Notes under the pieces: model-generated
Databases searched by the model: none
What the model was told of the DNA's origin: nothing
What the model saw: only the letters and a program-made list of their open reading frames with translations
Source: Candidatus Dechloromonas phosphorivorans
Lineage (GTDB): Bacteria; Pseudomonadota; Gammaproteobacteria; Burkholderiales; Rhodocyclaceae
Direction: 5' to 3'
NCBI GenBank assembly: GCA_016709495.1
Contig: JADJMS010000047.1
Location: 124,001 to 188,000 of the forward strand
Length of the DNA: 64,000 nt
In this document: one piece after another, positions 63,005 to 64,000 of the stretch
How positions within the stretch are numbered: the first letter of the stretch is position 1
How the letters are laid out: each line of letters starts with the position of its first letter
Position numbers and translations under genes: made by a program

Positions 63005-63441
63005 AAATGCCAATGAAATATTTAGCGCAGCCTAATACGAGGTTAAGTATTCAAGGTACCGAACTTATGTAACAACCGATCAAAATCTTTAGCCCCATGA
63101 TCGGATGAGTGTTTTTGGTGGGCTACTGCACTATGCCAATGTTAAGTTAGCGGGTGGCGGCACGAGGAGTTGGACTCAGACTTCAGAGTGATAAAGGAAT
63201 CAAATTGTCTTCGTGAAATTTCAGGGATTGGGTGTGCTGATCCGGTTTTTTTTAATTTGTAAAGTTCGAACTATTCTTGCTCATGCTCGTCTGACAGCTA
63301 CCCTGAAATTTTTATCTGTAACGCGATTGTATTCAATTGGTTCAGAGTCAGGGAACGTTAACCGGTGACCGAAAAAATCGGAAATCAGGTTCTTATGATG
63401 TAACGACTTCCAGGGAGGAACTTAACCCCAGGAGATTCATC
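63005..63441. other. Gap before the second repeat protein
   Basis: About 435 AT-richer bases with no credible gene. The last 20 bases are a leader (CTTAACCCCAGGAG...) nearly identical to the one before the first repeat protein. Confidence 0.5.
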
Positions 63442-63819
63442 ATGAAAAAGCTTATTGTTTCAGTTCTCGGCTGTGGTGTTGTCAGTTTGTTCATGTCCGT
63501 TGGTAGTGCCCAAGCAGCAGATGCCAATTCATACATCCAAGCGCATTTGGGTGATGGTAGTAAGCCGTACTCCAGCGATTCATGGTCGGCACCGCAGGGC
63601 GCTCAGGGGCCGATTCGCTCGGACATGAGCATCGCAAGAGGTTTGGATCCAAATGATGTTATTCAAGCGAATATTGGGGGTGGTGCAAAACCTCGCAGTT
63701 CGCAAATGGCATCGACCAACGTCGATACAGGGTCTGCTCCTAGCGGCGCGCAGGGACCAATCCGCAACGATCTCATGGACAATGAAAAATTGTTCCCACT
63801 TAATGCGCCCGGAGGTTGA
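63442..63819 (+). CDS. Small secreted repeat protein, paralog B
   Basis: Protein of 125 residues, the same length as paralog A at 61277. Signal peptide MKKLIVSVLGCGVVSLFMSV, cut after AQA. IQAHLGDG and SWSAPQGAQGPIRSDM form the first element. A second element, IQANIGGG and SAPSGAQGPIRNDL, is more diverged. The end LFPLNAPGG matches the LFPLSATGG of paralog A. An AGGAG ribosome site is in the shared leader. Arose by local duplication around the HExxH gene. Confidence 0.8.
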   Translation: MKKLIVSVLGCGVVSLFMSVGSAQAADANSYIQAHLGDGSKPYSSDSWSAPQGAQGPIRSDMSIARGLDPNDVIQANIGGGAKPRSSQMASTNVDTGSAPSGAQGPIRNDLMDNEKLFPLNAPGG

Positions 63820-64000
63820 TTCTCATCGCATCGACTGTTTCAAGATTGCAGGTTTACCATTGCCAGGAAGCCTTGTCGACCGACAGCGGAATGGCGGTTA
63901 TACCGGCAGACTGAGGTGGGGCCGTTAGGCTCCGATTTTTGTCTCACTGTGGCGTGCATGGTGGGCCCAGTTGACACTGGAGCAGGGCTTGCGCGCCGTA
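63820..64000. other. Right edge, no gene recognised
   Basis: 181 bases after paralog B. A frame reads through but has no start or family. The window ends here. Confidence 0.4.

Noticed and set aside
63340..63380. Possible further copy of the 13-mer (GTTAACCGGTGACCG with a following A-run)
   Set aside because: Needs several mismatches and a gap; not better than chance.

Overview
The window looks like chromosome of a betaproteobacterium of the order Rhodocyclales, Dechloromonas/Azonexus-like. That placement rests on gene content and protein character (overlapping bioF-bioH-bioC-bioD, cysI-DUF934-cysH, the yciB-yciI-bolA-parvulin row, cysDN without CysC, DUF2789, many HDOD, PAS and c-di-GMP proteins), not on an rRNA gene, because none is present. 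No tRNA, rRNA or CRISPR array was seen.

Layout. 0-2 kb: end of a type II secretion/pilus operon (gspE, gspF). 2.2-3.4 kb: an aminotransferase relic and a RHH/PIN toxin-antitoxin pair. 3.4-6.7 kb: biotin operon. 6.7-11.2 kb, minus strand: a phosphorelay of response regulator with HD-GYP output, hybrid kinase and free Hpt protein. 11.3-16 kb: yciB, YciI, BolA, parvulin, an HDOD protein and an orphan NosD-like protein. 15.9-20.7 kb: cysB, a TauE permease and cysI-DUF934-cysH; the sulfate-activation genes cysDN lie at 34.4-36.7 kb. 20.7-23.1 kb: one long protein joining a cyclic-nucleotide-binding-like domain, a divergent acetate kinase and a PduL phosphotransacylase, preceded by a perfect palindrome. 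23-36.7 kb: a substrate-binding-protein-type hybrid kinase with a GAF partner, ycaO, glutaredoxin, FKBP, fumC, a second TauE with a LysR gene, and cysDN. 36.7-49.3 kb: broken genes for a CNNM/CorC protein, a bacterial alpha-2-macroglobulin and an OprB-type porin, among small genes. 49.4-54.9 kb: a light-sensing cluster of a CarH/LitR-type cobalamin MerR regulator, heme oxygenase and a bacteriophytochrome with GGDEF-EAL output. 55-59 kb: further EAL and HDOD genes and an AraC regulator. 59.2-60.8 kb: a FAD dehydrogenase. 60.8-64 kb: a less GC-rich accessory end with a transposase remnant and two paralogous small secreted repeat proteins flanking a secreted HExxH protein.

Two features run through the whole window. 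First, many long genes from 16 kb on are split by single-base indels, several in homopolymers, while the protein on both sides stays conserved. This looks like consensus error more than decay, so these genes are given as single loci with their frameshifts noted. Second, the word TGTTACGGTCRAC occurs eight times exactly, on both strands, inside genes and between them. It is followed in the intergenic copies by spaced A-tracts, and resembles in style a DNA uptake sequence.

The best candidates for undescribed biology are the three-domain acetate-kinase fusion, the repeated 13-mer, the combined B12/biliverdin photoreceptor cluster, and the secreted repeat-protein/peptidase locus at the right end.
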